Assembly: GCF_013760845.1 (NCBI RefSeq)
Contig: NZ_JACDUU010000005.1
Location: 230,624 to 294,623 of the forward strand
Source of the DNA: [Anoxybacillus] calidus
Lineage (GTDB): Bacteria > Bacillota > Bacilli > Bacillales > Anoxybacillaceae
Reading direction: 5' to 3'
Length of the DNA stretch: 64,000 nucleotides
In this document: positions 50,181-57,523 of the stretch, piece by piece
Position numbering within the stretch: the stretch's first letter is position 1
How the letters are laid out: the number at the start of each line of letters is the position of its first letter
Notes under the pieces: generated by a model
Seen by the model: only the letters and a program-made list of their open reading frames with translations
The model's database searches: none
What the model was told of the DNA's origin: nothing
Position numbers and translations under genes: made by a program

Positions 50181-50226
50181 AAGAGTAAAGCCAGCCTTTT
50201 GTCGAAAAGGGCTGGCTTTACTCTTT
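50181..50226. terminator. bidirectional terminator after galU
   Basis: AAGAGTAAAGCCAGCCTTTT pairs with AAAAGGGCTGGCTTTACTCTT around GTCG. This long near-perfect stem serves convergent galU and the gene at 50226. Confidence 0.88.
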
Positions 50227-50552
50227 TATTCATCCTCCTCATTATCTACACTCACATCTTTGTCTGTTAGTACTGGTAAGTCAATCGAAGTGATATCGCT
50301 GCTGTTTAAAATAGTTAAGCGATTGCTACCTTTATAAAATCGATCGTTCCAAAAAGATGCTTTATTGTGGTTTATGTCAAATGCTAAAAATACAGCATTA
50401 TAATACGTCTGTTCTCCCACATGAATATTTACTTCTGTTCCAGGTTCGAGATTGCGTAATATTTCATGCACGCTATTATGTTGCTCAACTTCCTGATGTT
50501 GTTGCTGACGTTGTTTTTTTATGAAATTTTGGTTGAAAATAATTTTATTCAT
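50226..50552 (-). CDS. unrecognised protein with beta-rich C-terminal half
   Basis: A 108-residue protein. The N-terminal 30 residues are rich in Gln/His (KKQRQQQHQEVEQHN); the rest alternates hydrophobic and polar residues as in a small beta-barrel (GTEVNIHVGEQTYYNAVFLA, then RLTILNSSDITSIDL), with an acidic tail DNEEDE. The RL/VTI...I-S-I/L-L pattern resembles the end of CotO. Its position among coat genes suggests a spore-surface role. RBS GGAGGGAGAG. Confidence 0.6.
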   Translation of the reverse strand: MNKIIFNQNFIKKQRQQQHQEVEQHNSVHEILRNLEPGTEVNIHVGEQTYYNAVFLAFDINHNKASFWNDRFYKGSNRLTILNSSDITSIDLPVLTDKDVSVDNEEDE

Positions 50553-50720
50553 GATTTTCTCTCCCTCCTACTTATAGTTAAAGCGTCTATACCATCATAT
50601 GTTTCCATCTTTTGGTGCGGATGGTCATCAGCCTAAGAATAAAAGGAATTTTTTATCATTTGCATTTCGTCCATCTCATAAACTATATAGAAACTTTGGA
50701 TCGATAAAGGCGGGGGATTT

Positions 50721-51068
50721 ATGCTAAGCTCCTTTGAATTTCTTATTCTTTTTTTGGCGAGTTTTCGGTTAACACGATTAATTGTGAATGATACAATTAC
50801 TTCATTTATTCGAAAACCGTTTCATGAAATCGTAGAGGAACAATTGCCAGATGGTTCAATGCAAACATTTTTAAAAGTGAAAGGAACCGGCTTAAAATAC
50901 TGGATTGGTGAACTATTGAGTTGTTATTGGTGCACAGGGATATGGAGTTCGGCTTTTCTATATATAGGTTATTTAGTTTGGTCTAGCATTTTTACACCGA
51001 TTATATTTATTTTGGCGATTGCTGGCTGCGCTGCCTTAGTGGAAGTGGTTGTGGAAAGATTGTCATAA
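50721..51068 (+). CDS. yjcA: YjcA-like membrane protein (DUF1360)
   Basis: A 115-residue membrane protein with ASFRLTRLIVNDTITSFIRK at the N-terminus and the conserved GELLSCYWCTGIWSSAFLY, followed by a second helix. This is the DUF1360/YjcA family, a sporulation gene in B. subtilis. A -10-like CATAAACTA lies about 20 bases before the RBS, fitting a mother-cell sigma factor. ATG has GGGGG upstream. Confidence 0.85.
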   Translation: MLSSFEFLILFLASFRLTRLIVNDTITSFIRKPFHEIVEEQLPDGSMQTFLKVKGTGLKYWIGELLSCYWCTGIWSSAFLYIGYLVWSSIFTPIIFILAIAGCAALVEVVVERLS

Positions 51069-51127
51069 GAGATTGGGGAGAGAAGCGCATAGTTCTAAGA
51101 GAAAAATGATTGATTTTACTTGAAGTA

Positions 51128-51230
51128 TACTGACTCAATCATCTAAGAAATATAAGAGGATTAGAGGATTTGCTATCTCATCTACTCTATATGCTGTATG
51201 GATAGAGGGAAGATGATCGAGTCAGCATTT
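51128..51230. terminator. long imperfect hairpin between yjcA and the next minus-strand gene
   Basis: TGACTCAATCATCT at the left faces AGATGATCGAGTCA at the right about 80 bases on, with further pairing inside (ATAGAGG with partners). It lies between two convergent genes, so shared termination is plausible. Not a family A or B repeat. Confidence 0.5.
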
Positions 51231-51265
51231 TGCTAGTGAAGCTAAAAACATAATGATATGGATGT

Positions 51266-52066
51266 CTACCAATTGACTATAATATTGTTTAATGATGGAA
51301 TTCCTTTTGGAAACTCTTTGCAGTAAACATAGCCTTCAATAACTAAAGCATGTTTATCATCCGTTTTTCTTGCTTGAATTTCAAAATTATGAAACTGTAA
51401 TAACTCGCTTGGCTCTAGTGTTGAATGATACAATGGCTTCAGCCAATACTCACCGTTATTTTTTATGATCTCTCTCCAATTTTCATGGACAAATGTCCAC
51501 TCTGTAGAGGAATGTTCAGCTAGCAAGAAGTTTTCTCCGGTGGTTTTCAGTGGTTGTGTTGTAATTTTACCACTTAGTTTCCCCGCATGAATCGGTTTTA
51601 TACGAATGCATATCATAGGCTCATGTAGAGGTTCTGTCCCAATATTGTCCATAGTGAAATCGCCAAATATTAATAACTCATCTTCACTTGTTCCAGGGAG
51701 GAGCAACGAATAATTAAAAAACGACTGGAGTTTTACGATAGGTTGTGAATGATGGTTATCTTTTTGTAAATACAAATTTTTTTTCAGCTCGCTCAACTGT
51801 GTTTTTTCTTCCTCTAATGCCACTTCATATGATAGTAGTTGATTTTCTAGAGATGCAATCTTTTTTTCGTATTGCTCAATATTCTCAGTTTGAATATGAT
51901 GTAATTTTTTTTGTAAATATTGATTTCGAAGTGTTTCTTTTTTTAATTCTGTTTCTAATGCTTTTAGTTTATTTTTATAATTTGATATTTCTGAACGATA
52001 GTGAATAATTTTTTGTTGCAGTTGAATTTGTTGATTCATATCCGCTGTTGGGCGACGTCGCTCCAT
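51266..52066 (-). CDS. coiled-coil protein with beta-rich C-terminal domain
   Basis: A 266-residue protein. Residues about 10-105 form a long coiled coil starting QQKIIHYRSEISNYKNKLK; residues about 115-266 form a beta-rich domain (YSLLLPGTSEDELLIFGDFT ... EGYVYCKEFPKGIPS). I do not recognise a family. The start MERRRP at 52066 has GAGGGGTGAG upstream. The N-terminal motif recurs in the gene at 53126. Its position between coat-type genes suggests a sporulation role; a weak sigma-K-like AC-N15-CATATACAT lies upstream. Confidence 0.65.
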   Translation of the reverse strand: MERRRPTADMNQQIQLQQKIIHYRSEISNYKNKLKALETELKKETLRNQYLQKKLHHIQTENIEQYEKKIASLENQLLSYEVALEEEKTQLSELKKNLYLQKDNHHSQPIVKLQSFFNYSLLLPGTSEDELLIFGDFTMDNIGTEPLHEPMICIRIKPIHAGKLSGKITTQPLKTTGENFLLAEHSSTEWTFVHENWREIIKNNGEYWLKPLYHSTLEPSELLQFHNFEIQARKTDDKHALVIEGYVYCKEFPKGIPSLNNIIVNW

Positions 52067-52120
52067 TTTCTCACCCCTCTTCGCTTTAATGTATATGTAA
52101 AGAAATAAATTTGTAAAACA

Positions 52121-52149
52121 AAAAAGGCTGTTGGAAAGCACAACAGCCT
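52121..52149 (-). terminator. terminator of the Cys-rich protein gene
   Basis: GGCTGTTG (52126-52133) pairs with CAACAGCC (52141-52148), with a T run on the minus strand. Confidence 0.8.
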
Positions 52150-52165
52150 AACTCGTTAAGTGAAT

Positions 52166-52882
52166 TTAGTGAGCTGGGAATACTTCAGGACATTGAGGTG
52201 GGAACTTATCTGTAGGACAAAGTGTAGCTTCTAAAATTTCTTCACGTGGTTTACAGAAACGAGCTTCTACTTCGATTTTTACATCTGCTTCCATTTGTAC
52301 TTCAAGGCATAGAGTGATGGAAACATCCAGTTGTGAGAAATTGTCTGTGCAGATTAAGCTAGCGTCACATTCGAAGAAGGAGATATGGCAGTCTACCACA
52401 GTACCTTCAGGGGCACATAAAATGAATGTTTGAGCAGTTGCGAACGGAATTGGATCAGATTCACAAACAACTTGACCGTTTGCGTTAACAACTTGCACAA
52501 CGACATGACCTTTAACTAGTACTTTTACTTTTTGCAGTGTGACTGTTTCTCCTGAAGGAAGTGTAACTTGTACTGGTTGACGGCCATTTGGCTGGATGAT
52601 TTCTTGACAAATTAATGCGTTGTTATCGACTACTGGATCGATTCGATTCCCGTCCTCGTCTGTTAAGAAACATCTAATACTGAAGTCTTCTGGGTCAAAA
52701 CCGTGTGAAGTGAAAAATTCACAAACCGTTTTTCCGTGTCTGGGGCATTTGTTATCTGGAAAAATGGATTCTAAGTCGCTATTAGAGAAGCTTTTTAATG
52801 GTACATCCACTTGACGAGTAACCCAGTCGTACACTTTACGAGTACTAATACATACTTTCTCTTTATGATGAGAGTAACTCAT
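52166..52882 (-). CDS. Cys-rich probable spore-surface protein
   Basis: A 238-residue protein with about a dozen cysteines spread along its length. The N-terminal KVCISTRKVYDWVTRQVDVP resembles openings of coat and exosporium-type proteins of spore formers. The middle and end are beta-rich repeats (VQVTLPSGETVTLQKVKVLV, LDVSITLCLEVQMEADVKI) like a secreted or assembled structural protein. No signal peptide, as expected for mother-cell-made coat proteins. A good sigma-K promoter lies upstream. The RBS GGAGGAAAGAG is strong. Exact family not identified. Confidence 0.72.
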   Translation of the reverse strand: MSYSHHKEKVCISTRKVYDWVTRQVDVPLKSFSNSDLESIFPDNKCPRHGKTVCEFFTSHGFDPEDFSIRCFLTDEDGNRIDPVVDNNALICQEIIQPNGRQPVQVTLPSGETVTLQKVKVLVKGHVVVQVVNANGQVVCESDPIPFATAQTFILCAPEGTVVDCHISFFECDASLICTDNFSQLDVSITLCLEVQMEADVKIEVEARFCKPREEILEATLCPTDKFPPQCPEVFPAH

Positions 52883-52960
52883 AACTCTTTCCTCCTGTTT
52901 AAAAATTTTTCCCGCTGTAATAAATTGAATGATTACTTCATGCGGGTATCGGGACTACTG

Positions 52961-52987
52961 TATAGTATGAAAAAGTTAGGTAAGTGT
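52961..52987 (-). promoter_or_regulatory. sigma-K-type promoter
   Basis: On the minus strand, AC is followed 16 bases later by CATACTATA, an exact match to the sigma-K -10 pattern CATA-N3-TA. It lies 79 bases before the 52166-52882 gene start. Confidence 0.75.
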
Positions 52988-53125
52988 GCAGTGATAAACG
53001 CGGAATTTTATTTTTAGTTTTCATGGAATAAATTGGTGAATGTTTGAATTTTTATGTATTAGGAGGAAATGATTTTTTGATGGGGAGGCTAACCAGTGAA
53101 ACAAAAACAAGGAGAGAATGTGACG

Positions 53126-53545
53126 ATGTTAAAACAAAAACTCATTTATTATCAGTCTGAGCTGTCACGTTATAAAGCGAAATTGCAACAGTATGAACAA
53201 AGCGATATGATGTCATTAATAAAAGAAAATGAATATTTGAAAGGGGAATTAGAATCTTTAACAAAAAGGCTGCATGAAGCGACAGCGGAAAATGTTCTTC
53301 TTAAAGAATTGGCGTTTCAAAGTGAGGAAAGATATAAACAGTTACAACAAGTAAGAAAAGAAAAGGACGAACTTGAAAAACGTTTAGCAGAACGGAAAAA
53401 GCAAATAGAGGAAGAAACCAATCTTGATTCTTGGTTTATTCGCACGTTAAAGCAACAAAACGCGATTGTTTCTCCTTCTGCCAAAACAAATCCGAAACAT
53501 CATTCGATATCAAGTCCTTTTTCCTTCAGTGAGGAAGAAAAATAG
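53126..53545 (+). CDS. coiled-coil protein, paralogous N-terminus to 51266-52066
   Basis: About 139 residues, almost entirely coiled coil up to residue 95, then a short tail rich in Ser/Lys (SISSPFSFSEEEK). The opening QKLIYYQSELSRYKAKLQ matches QKIIHYRSEISNYKNKLK of the divergent neighbour. ATG 53126 follows AAGGAGAG by about ten bases; an upstream GTG (53096) is also in frame. Function unknown; a structural spore protein is likely from context. Confidence 0.65.
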   Translation: MLKQKLIYYQSELSRYKAKLQQYEQSDMMSLIKENEYLKGELESLTKRLHEATAENVLLKELAFQSEERYKQLQQVRKEKDELEKRLAERKKQIEEETNLDSWFIRTLKQQNAIVSPSAKTNPKHHSISSPFSFSEEEK

Positions 53546-53618
53546 AAACGAATGCCGGAGCAAATCATCTTTCCCCTCATAAGCTATTAGTATTCTAATG
53601 CTTTAGGAGGGAAAGTGA

Positions 53619-53738
53619 TTGACACAGAAGAAGCCGATTATTATAGGGAAGAAAATAGTGACGCTCACCTCTACATCTTCTGCAACTGCAAAGAAAACAG
53701 GAGGATGTGGATGCGGAAAAAAAATAAAGAAGAAATAA
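53619..53738 (+). CDS. 39-residue basic protein with CGC motif
   Basis: TTG 53619 follows AGGAGGGAAAG. The product MTQKKPIIIGKKIVTLTSTS ends in KKTGGCGCGKKIKKK, strongly basic with a Gly/Cys motif. A sigma-K-like -10 CATAAGCTA (53578-53586) lies upstream, though without the AC -35. A terminator follows directly. Size, RBS, promoter and terminator together argue for a real small coat gene. Family unknown. Confidence 0.55.
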   Translation: MTQKKPIIIGKKIVTLTSTSSATAKKTGGCGCGKKIKKK

Positions 53739-53750
53739 GCATTGGATGAA

Positions 53751-53782
53751 AGAGATTATCGAAAAAGATAATCTCTTTTTTA
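53751..53782 (+). terminator. terminator of the 39-residue gene
   Basis: AGAGATTATC and GATAATCTCT form a perfect ten-base-pair stem around GAAAAA, followed by TTTTT. Confidence 0.9.
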
Positions 53783-53796
53783 TGAAAAACGCCTAT

Positions 53797-53824
53797 ACAA
53801 CAAAGCGGAAATGTGCATAGTCTA
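53797..53824 (+). promoter_or_regulatory. sigma-K-type promoter
   Basis: AC (53797-53798), a 17-base spacer, then CATAGTCTA (53816-53824), matching CATA-N3-TA. It lies 40 bases before the gene at 53864. Confidence 0.72.
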
Positions 53825-53863
53825 ACAGTGTGAATAGGCTATTCAATTAAGGAGGTAACATAA

Positions 53864-54091
53864 ATGTCAGAAAGAAAACATAAATCACGTGTGGTTCATG
53901 TTGATAAGTTAATTGTTCATGCAGATGATGTCGTAATCATTCCGAAAAGACGTCCGTTCGATCCTTGGTTGTTCGGAGGATCAAATCGACCTGAATTAGA
54001 AGCGGCTGAGGACGTACAAGATGACACGGCGATCGAAGAACAAGAGATTGATGACGACGATCAGCGAAGAAATCGATTTTCTTGGATTTAG
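53864..54091 (+). CDS. small acidic protein, probably spore-associated
   Basis: A 75-residue soluble protein with a basic, beta-like first half (SRVVHVDKLIVHADDVVIIP), a central RRPFDPWLFGG and an acidic second half (EEQEIDDDDQRRNRF). No known family recognised. The strong RBS AAGGAGG and the sigma-K-type promoter support a late mother-cell gene. Confidence 0.65.
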   Translation: MSERKHKSRVVHVDKLIVHADDVVIIPKRRPFDPWLFGGSNRPELEAAEDVQDDTAIEEQEIDDDDQRRNRFSWI

Positions 54092-54226
54092 TTTCCTTGT
54101 AAATGTAGATCATTGGACAGAACCAATGATTTTGCAAAGTAACATGTTGAAGTAAGAAATAGGTGTCCCCCCTTTCAATCGCTATCAGCTAAACATAATT
54201 TATTAAAAAAGTGAGAGGGGATTTTT

Positions 54227-54430
54227 ATGGATCGCTTTAAAAATGATGGACTCTGGTTTGCCATCGGTTCTTTTGTTGTCATTCTTGTCCAAACATTTGG
54301 AGCAGACATGGATTTCGGACATACGATATAACGCCATTTTAAGCATTCTCGTCATGGCTGGCATTCTTCATACTCCTTCACTAGGAACCGGGGTTATTCA
54401 GATCAAACCAATAAAGAAAATCAATTTGTT
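54227..54430 (+). pseudogene. frameshifted small holin-like membrane protein gene
   Basis: The ATG at 54227 (RBS GAGAGGGG) opens MDRFKNDGLWFAIGSFVVIL, which stops after 34 codons at 54329. The neighbouring frame continues with YNAILSILVMAGILHTPSLG. Together they resemble small phage-type holins (RFKN.GLW at the start, NAIL.ILV.AGI..P at the end) of about 65-70 residues. One extra base near 54326-54330 would explain the break. It is either a true pseudogene or a sequencing error. Confidence 0.6.
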
Positions 54431-54432
54431 GA

Positions 54433-54480
54433 GGTTGTCTCATAAAGGAGTTGTCCCTTTGTTTGAGACAGCTTTTTTTA
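54433..54480 (+). terminator. terminator resembling family A arms
   Basis: GGTTGTCTCA and TGAGACAGC form the outer stem, with an inner AAAGGA/TCCCTTT pair, followed by TTTTTTT. The arms match family A copy 1 (GGCTGTCTCA). Confidence 0.7.
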
Positions 54481-54558
54481 TGTAAAAAATTGTTATTATA
54501 TTTTTTTCATGAAAAATACAATATAAAAATTGTAACGAAACTTTAGGAGGTTAAGAAG

Positions 54559-54762
54559 ATGACAGTAGCATCTCAAGTAAAACAAACACTAGCAGGATTA
54601 AAATCAGCTCAAGCAAGTTTTGAAACATTCGCATTACAGACAGAAAACCAAGCTGCAAAACAGCTTTATCAACAAGCCGCAAAACAAGCACAAGCGATTG
54701 TAGATTTAATCAGCCCACGCGTGCAAGAAATCGAAAACGAAGAGCCACAATATAAACAATAA
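54559..54762 (+). CDS. DUF1657 protein, first gene of the spoVA2-type operon
   Basis: A 67-residue helical protein with the DUF1657 hallmarks VASQVKQTLAGLKSAQASFE, FALQT and EIENEEPQY. In spoVA2-type operons this is the first gene and is made in the forespore; its function is unknown. ATG has TTAGGAGG upstream. A family B repeat separates it from the rest of the operon. A paralogue is at 57308 and a third DUF1657-like segment ends the DUF421 gene. Confidence 0.88.
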   Translation: MTVASQVKQTLAGLKSAQASFETFALQTENQAAKQLYQQAAKQAQAIVDLISPRVQEIENEEPQYKQ

Positions 54763-54767
54763 AGAAA

Positions 54768-54878
54768 AGCGGAGGCGAGCGCCTAACGCCGAAGGAAAAT
54801 GTTCTTCCGACGAGAAATGCTTGCATTTCGACGGAGGAAGGTTATTTTCCGAAAGGCGTTGCGAGCCGAGCTAGACAA
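54768..54878. repeat. family B structured repeat, locus 3 (inside the spoVA2 operon)
   Basis: Begins AGCGGAGGCGAGCGCC, ends GCGAGCCGAGCTAGACAA. Core: AACGCC/GGCGTT, GGAAAATG with TATTTTCC, TTCTTCC with GGAAGG and a tip GAAATGC-TTGCATTTC. Both flanks carry CAATAAAGAAAAGC, a possible duplicated target or a start of a following truncated unit. Confidence 0.75.
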
Positions 54879-54960
54879 TAAAGAAAAGCAGAGACGGAAA
54901 AGGTTGGTTATGGCCAACCTTTTTTCAAACAAAATACATAAATGAATGGGTTGATGGTGG

Positions 54961-55428
54961 ATGATGAAAAAATGGTTTCTGGCTTTTTTCATAATTGGAA
55001 TCCTCTTTGGTTGTGCGAAGGAAAAAGAGAATCAGCAGCAGTCATTACAAAATTTTAATATTACAAAATCAAGCACAAAGGAAACGGCGGATGCCAATCT
55101 TAATCAGTCTGTCGCTAAGCAGGCTGTTCAAAAGATAAGAGAAAAGCGTGAGATAAAGGATGTTGTTGCTGTTAATACGAAGAAGAAGCTTTTATTAGCG
55201 TATCAAGTGAAGCATATGCAGCGCTTTCGCATGAAGCAAATTCGGAAAGATGTAAAAGAAGAGCTTGAGAATTTATTCCCAGATTATGACATCATTCTTT
55301 CCAGCGATATTAAGTTGTTTTGGAAAACAGAAGAACTAAGAAGAAAATTAAGTAAAGATGGAATGGATGAGAAAGAAATCGATAAACAAATTGAAAAATT
55401 AGAAAAATTGAGCAATGAAAAGGCTTAG
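54961..55428 (+). CDS. YhcN/YlaJ-type spore lipoprotein
   Basis: A 155-residue lipoprotein: signal peptide KKWFLAFFIIGILFGC with the Cys as lipid site, a polar linker, then an ALAQ-type domain (KDVVAVNTKKKLLLAYQVKH, LENLFPDYDIILSSDIKLFW) as in YhcN and YlaJ of spore inner membranes. It is the second gene of the spoVA2 set, 15 bases before spoVAC. RBS is weak (GATGGTGG). Confidence 0.82.
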   Translation: MMKKWFLAFFIIGILFGCAKEKENQQQSLQNFNITKSSTKETADANLNQSVAKQAVQKIREKREIKDVVAVNTKKKLLLAYQVKHMQRFRMKQIRKDVKEELENLFPDYDIILSSDIKLFWKTEELRRKLSKDGMDEKEIDKQIEKLEKLSNEKA

Positions 55429-55442
55429 AAAGAGGTGATGAT

Positions 55443-55925
55443 ATGGCAAATGAAAAAAGAAAGAATCTTACGCCTGTTCAGCAAGAGTATCATTTGTTTG
55501 AAAAAGAGAGAGAAACAAAGCGACCCGTTTTAAAAAACTGTATTCGGGCCTTTTGGGTAGGAGGACTCATTTGCGCAATTGGCCAAGCCATTTCCTATTT
55601 TTATATTTACTTTTTTGATTTTACCGAGCAAACGGTCGGGAATCCAACGGTAGCGACAATGGTGTTTATTTCAATGGTTTTCACGGGGTTAGGCGTGTAT
55701 GACCGCATTGCCCAATTTGCCGGAGCGGGAAGTGCAGTACCTGTCACAGGATTTGGGAACGCAGTCATTTCTGCAGCAATTGAACACCGCACAGAAGGAT
55801 TTGTGCTAGGAGTAGGTTCGAATATGTTTAAGCTGGCTGGCTCTGTTATTTTGTTTGGTACGTTTGCAGCATTTGTCGTTGCCTTAATTAAAACGATTCT
55901 TATACAGTGGGGTGGATTAGGATGA
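55443..55925 (+). CDS. spoVAC: stage V sporulation protein SpoVAC (second type)
   Basis: A 160-residue membrane protein with about four helices. It is part of the spore inner-membrane channel for calcium-dipicolinate. The conserved segment AQFAGAGSAVPVTGFGNAV lies near residues 94-112. RBS AAAGAGGTGATG. It shares the FAGAG..P.T.FGN motif with SpoVAEb downstream. Stop overlaps the spoVAD start as ATGA. Confidence 0.93.
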   Translation: MANEKRKNLTPVQQEYHLFEKERETKRPVLKNCIRAFWVGGLICAIGQAISYFYIYFFDFTEQTVGNPTVATMVFISMVFTGLGVYDRIAQFAGAGSAVPVTGFGNAVISAAIEHRTEGFVLGVGSNMFKLAGSVILFGTFAAFVVALIKTILIQWGGLG

Positions 55926-56932
55926 TGAAGGGCCACCGAACATGGATATTTGAGAATAAACCAGTTATTATCTCAACTGCAACAGTTGGCGGTCCGTTTG
56001 AGGCAAATGGCAGACTCGCTGATGATTTTGATTTATTGCATGAAGACCTTTGGCTTGGCGAAGATTCGTATGAAAAAGCGCACAAAGTGTTATTTGAAGA
56101 GGCATTTTTTAAGGCGATGGAAAAAGCGGGAATTGAAAAGGAAAAAGTTCAGTTTATTATTGCTGGAGATTTGATCAATCAAATTACGCCATCAAGCTTT
56201 GCGGCAAGAACGATTGGAGCGCCGTATCTCGGAGTGTTTGGTGCTTGTTCTACATCAATGGAAGGACTGGCATTAGGTGCGTTTATTGTCAACTACGGTG
56301 GGGCACAATATGTATTAACAGGAGCGGCAAGCCATAATACTGCTGTCGAAAAGCAATTTCGTTATCCAACGGAGTACGGTGGACAAAAGCCGCCGACTGC
56401 GCAATGGACGGTGACAGGAGCAGGAGTAGCATTGCTAAGTAATAAAGGAGAAGGGCCACGTGTCGTTTCCGCAACGATTGGTCGAGTGGTTGACATGGGA
56501 TTAAGCGACCCATTCAATATGGGAGGAGCGATGGCGCCGGCAGCTGTTGATACGATTGAAGCACATTTGCGTGATTTACAAATTGAACCATCTTACTATG
56601 ATTTGATTGTCACTGGAGATTTAGGACATATCGGTAGAGAAGTTTCATTAGACCTCATGAAGAAAAACGGGCTTAGTATTGAAGATGAACGTTATCAAGA
56701 TTGCGGTCTTATGATTTATCGCGAGGGACAACCCGTTCTATCGGGAGCAAGCGGTGCCGGCTGTTCTGCAACAGTTGTCTATGGACATCTCCTTAACAGG
56801 ATGAAACGTAGGGAATTAAAACGTATTCTCGTTGTTGCAACAGGAGCACTTTTATCACCATTAACGTTTCAGCAAAATGAGACGATTCCGTGCATTGCCC
56901 ATGCTGTAGCGATTGAGTATGGAGGTGAGTGA
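55922..56932 (+). CDS. spoVAD: stage V sporulation protein SpoVAD (second type)
   Basis: A 336-residue thiolase-fold protein that binds dipicolinic acid at the spore inner membrane. Landmarks: GHRTWIFENKPVIISTATVG at the N-terminus, APYLGVFGACSTSMEGLALG near 104, TGDLGHIGREVS near 231 and SGASGAGCSATVVYGHLL near 277. ATG 55922 overlaps the SpoVAC stop, indicating coupling. Confidence 0.94.
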   Translation: MMKGHRTWIFENKPVIISTATVGGPFEANGRLADDFDLLHEDLWLGEDSYEKAHKVLFEEAFFKAMEKAGIEKEKVQFIIAGDLINQITPSSFAARTIGAPYLGVFGACSTSMEGLALGAFIVNYGGAQYVLTGAASHNTAVEKQFRYPTEYGGQKPPTAQWTVTGAGVALLSNKGEGPRVVSATIGRVVDMGLSDPFNMGGAMAPAAVDTIEAHLRDLQIEPSYYDLIVTGDLGHIGREVSLDLMKKNGLSIEDERYQDCGLMIYREGQPVLSGASGAGCSATVVYGHLLNRMKRRELKRILVVATGALLSPLTFQQNETIPCIAHAVAIEYGGE

Positions 56933-56935
56933 AGG

Positions 56936-57292
56936 ATGGTGGCGATGTTTTTTTGGGCATTTGTGGTCGGCGGCATTATATGTACAATTGGCCAAATTAT
57001 GTTTGATGTTTTTAAATTAACACCAGCACATACGCTTAGTACGTTTGTAGTCATTGGCGCTATTCTGGATGGTCTTGGTCTTTATGAACCGCTCATCGAT
57101 TTTGCTGGAGCGGGAGCAACCATTCCGATTACAAGTTTTGGAAACTCTCTTGTCCATGGCGCTATGCAAGAAGCGGAAAAGCACGGCATTATCGGTGTAT
57201 TATCAGGAATGTTTGAAGTTACAAGCGCGGGAATTTCTGCGGCAATTGTGTTTGGCTTCATCGGTGCTTTGTTATTTAAACCGAAAGGATAA
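56936..57292 (+). CDS. spoVAE: stage V sporulation protein SpoVAE (SpoVAEb type)
   Basis: A 118-residue membrane protein, third core part of the SpoVA channel. [20 protein letters not shown] lies near residue 56 and [17 protein letters not shown] ends it. Start GTG/ATG region follows GGAGGTGAG. It is separated from spoVAD by three bases. The set C-D-Eb without SpoVAA, AB, AEa or AF is the mark of the second-type operon. Confidence 0.93.
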   Translation: MVAMFFWAFVVGGIICTIGQIMFDVFKLTPAHTLSTFVVIGAILDGLGLYEPLIDFAGAGATIPITSFGNSLVHGAMQEAEKHGIIGVLSGMFEVTSAGISAAIVFGFIGALLFKPKG

Positions 57293-57307
57293 GCGGGGTG
57301 GTAAGAG

Positions 57308-57514
57308 GTGACGATCGGTTCACAAGTTAAGCAAAGCTTGGCGAGTTTAAAGAGCATTCATGCCGGACTGCAAAATTTTGCGCTCATCTCAACGGACGAG
57401 CGCTCGCAGCGGGAGTTTCACGAGGCGATGATTATAACGGAAGAAATCATTGCCGATTTGAAACAAAGAATTGGACAATTGGAACGAGAAGAACCTCAAT
57501 ACAATGGAATGTAA
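57308..57514 (+). CDS. DUF1657 protein, second copy
   Basis: A 68-residue paralogue of the gene at 54559: IGSQVKQSLASLKSIHAGLQ, NFALIS and QLEREEPQYNGM. GTG 57308 follows GGGGTGGTAAGAG. In known spoVA2 operons a second DUF1657 gene occupies this place, between spoVAEb and the DUF421 gene. Confidence 0.88.
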   Translation: MTIGSQVKQSLASLKSIHAGLQNFALISTDERSQREFHEAMIITEEIIADLKQRIGQLEREEPQYNGM

Positions 57515-57523
57515 GGAGTAGGA

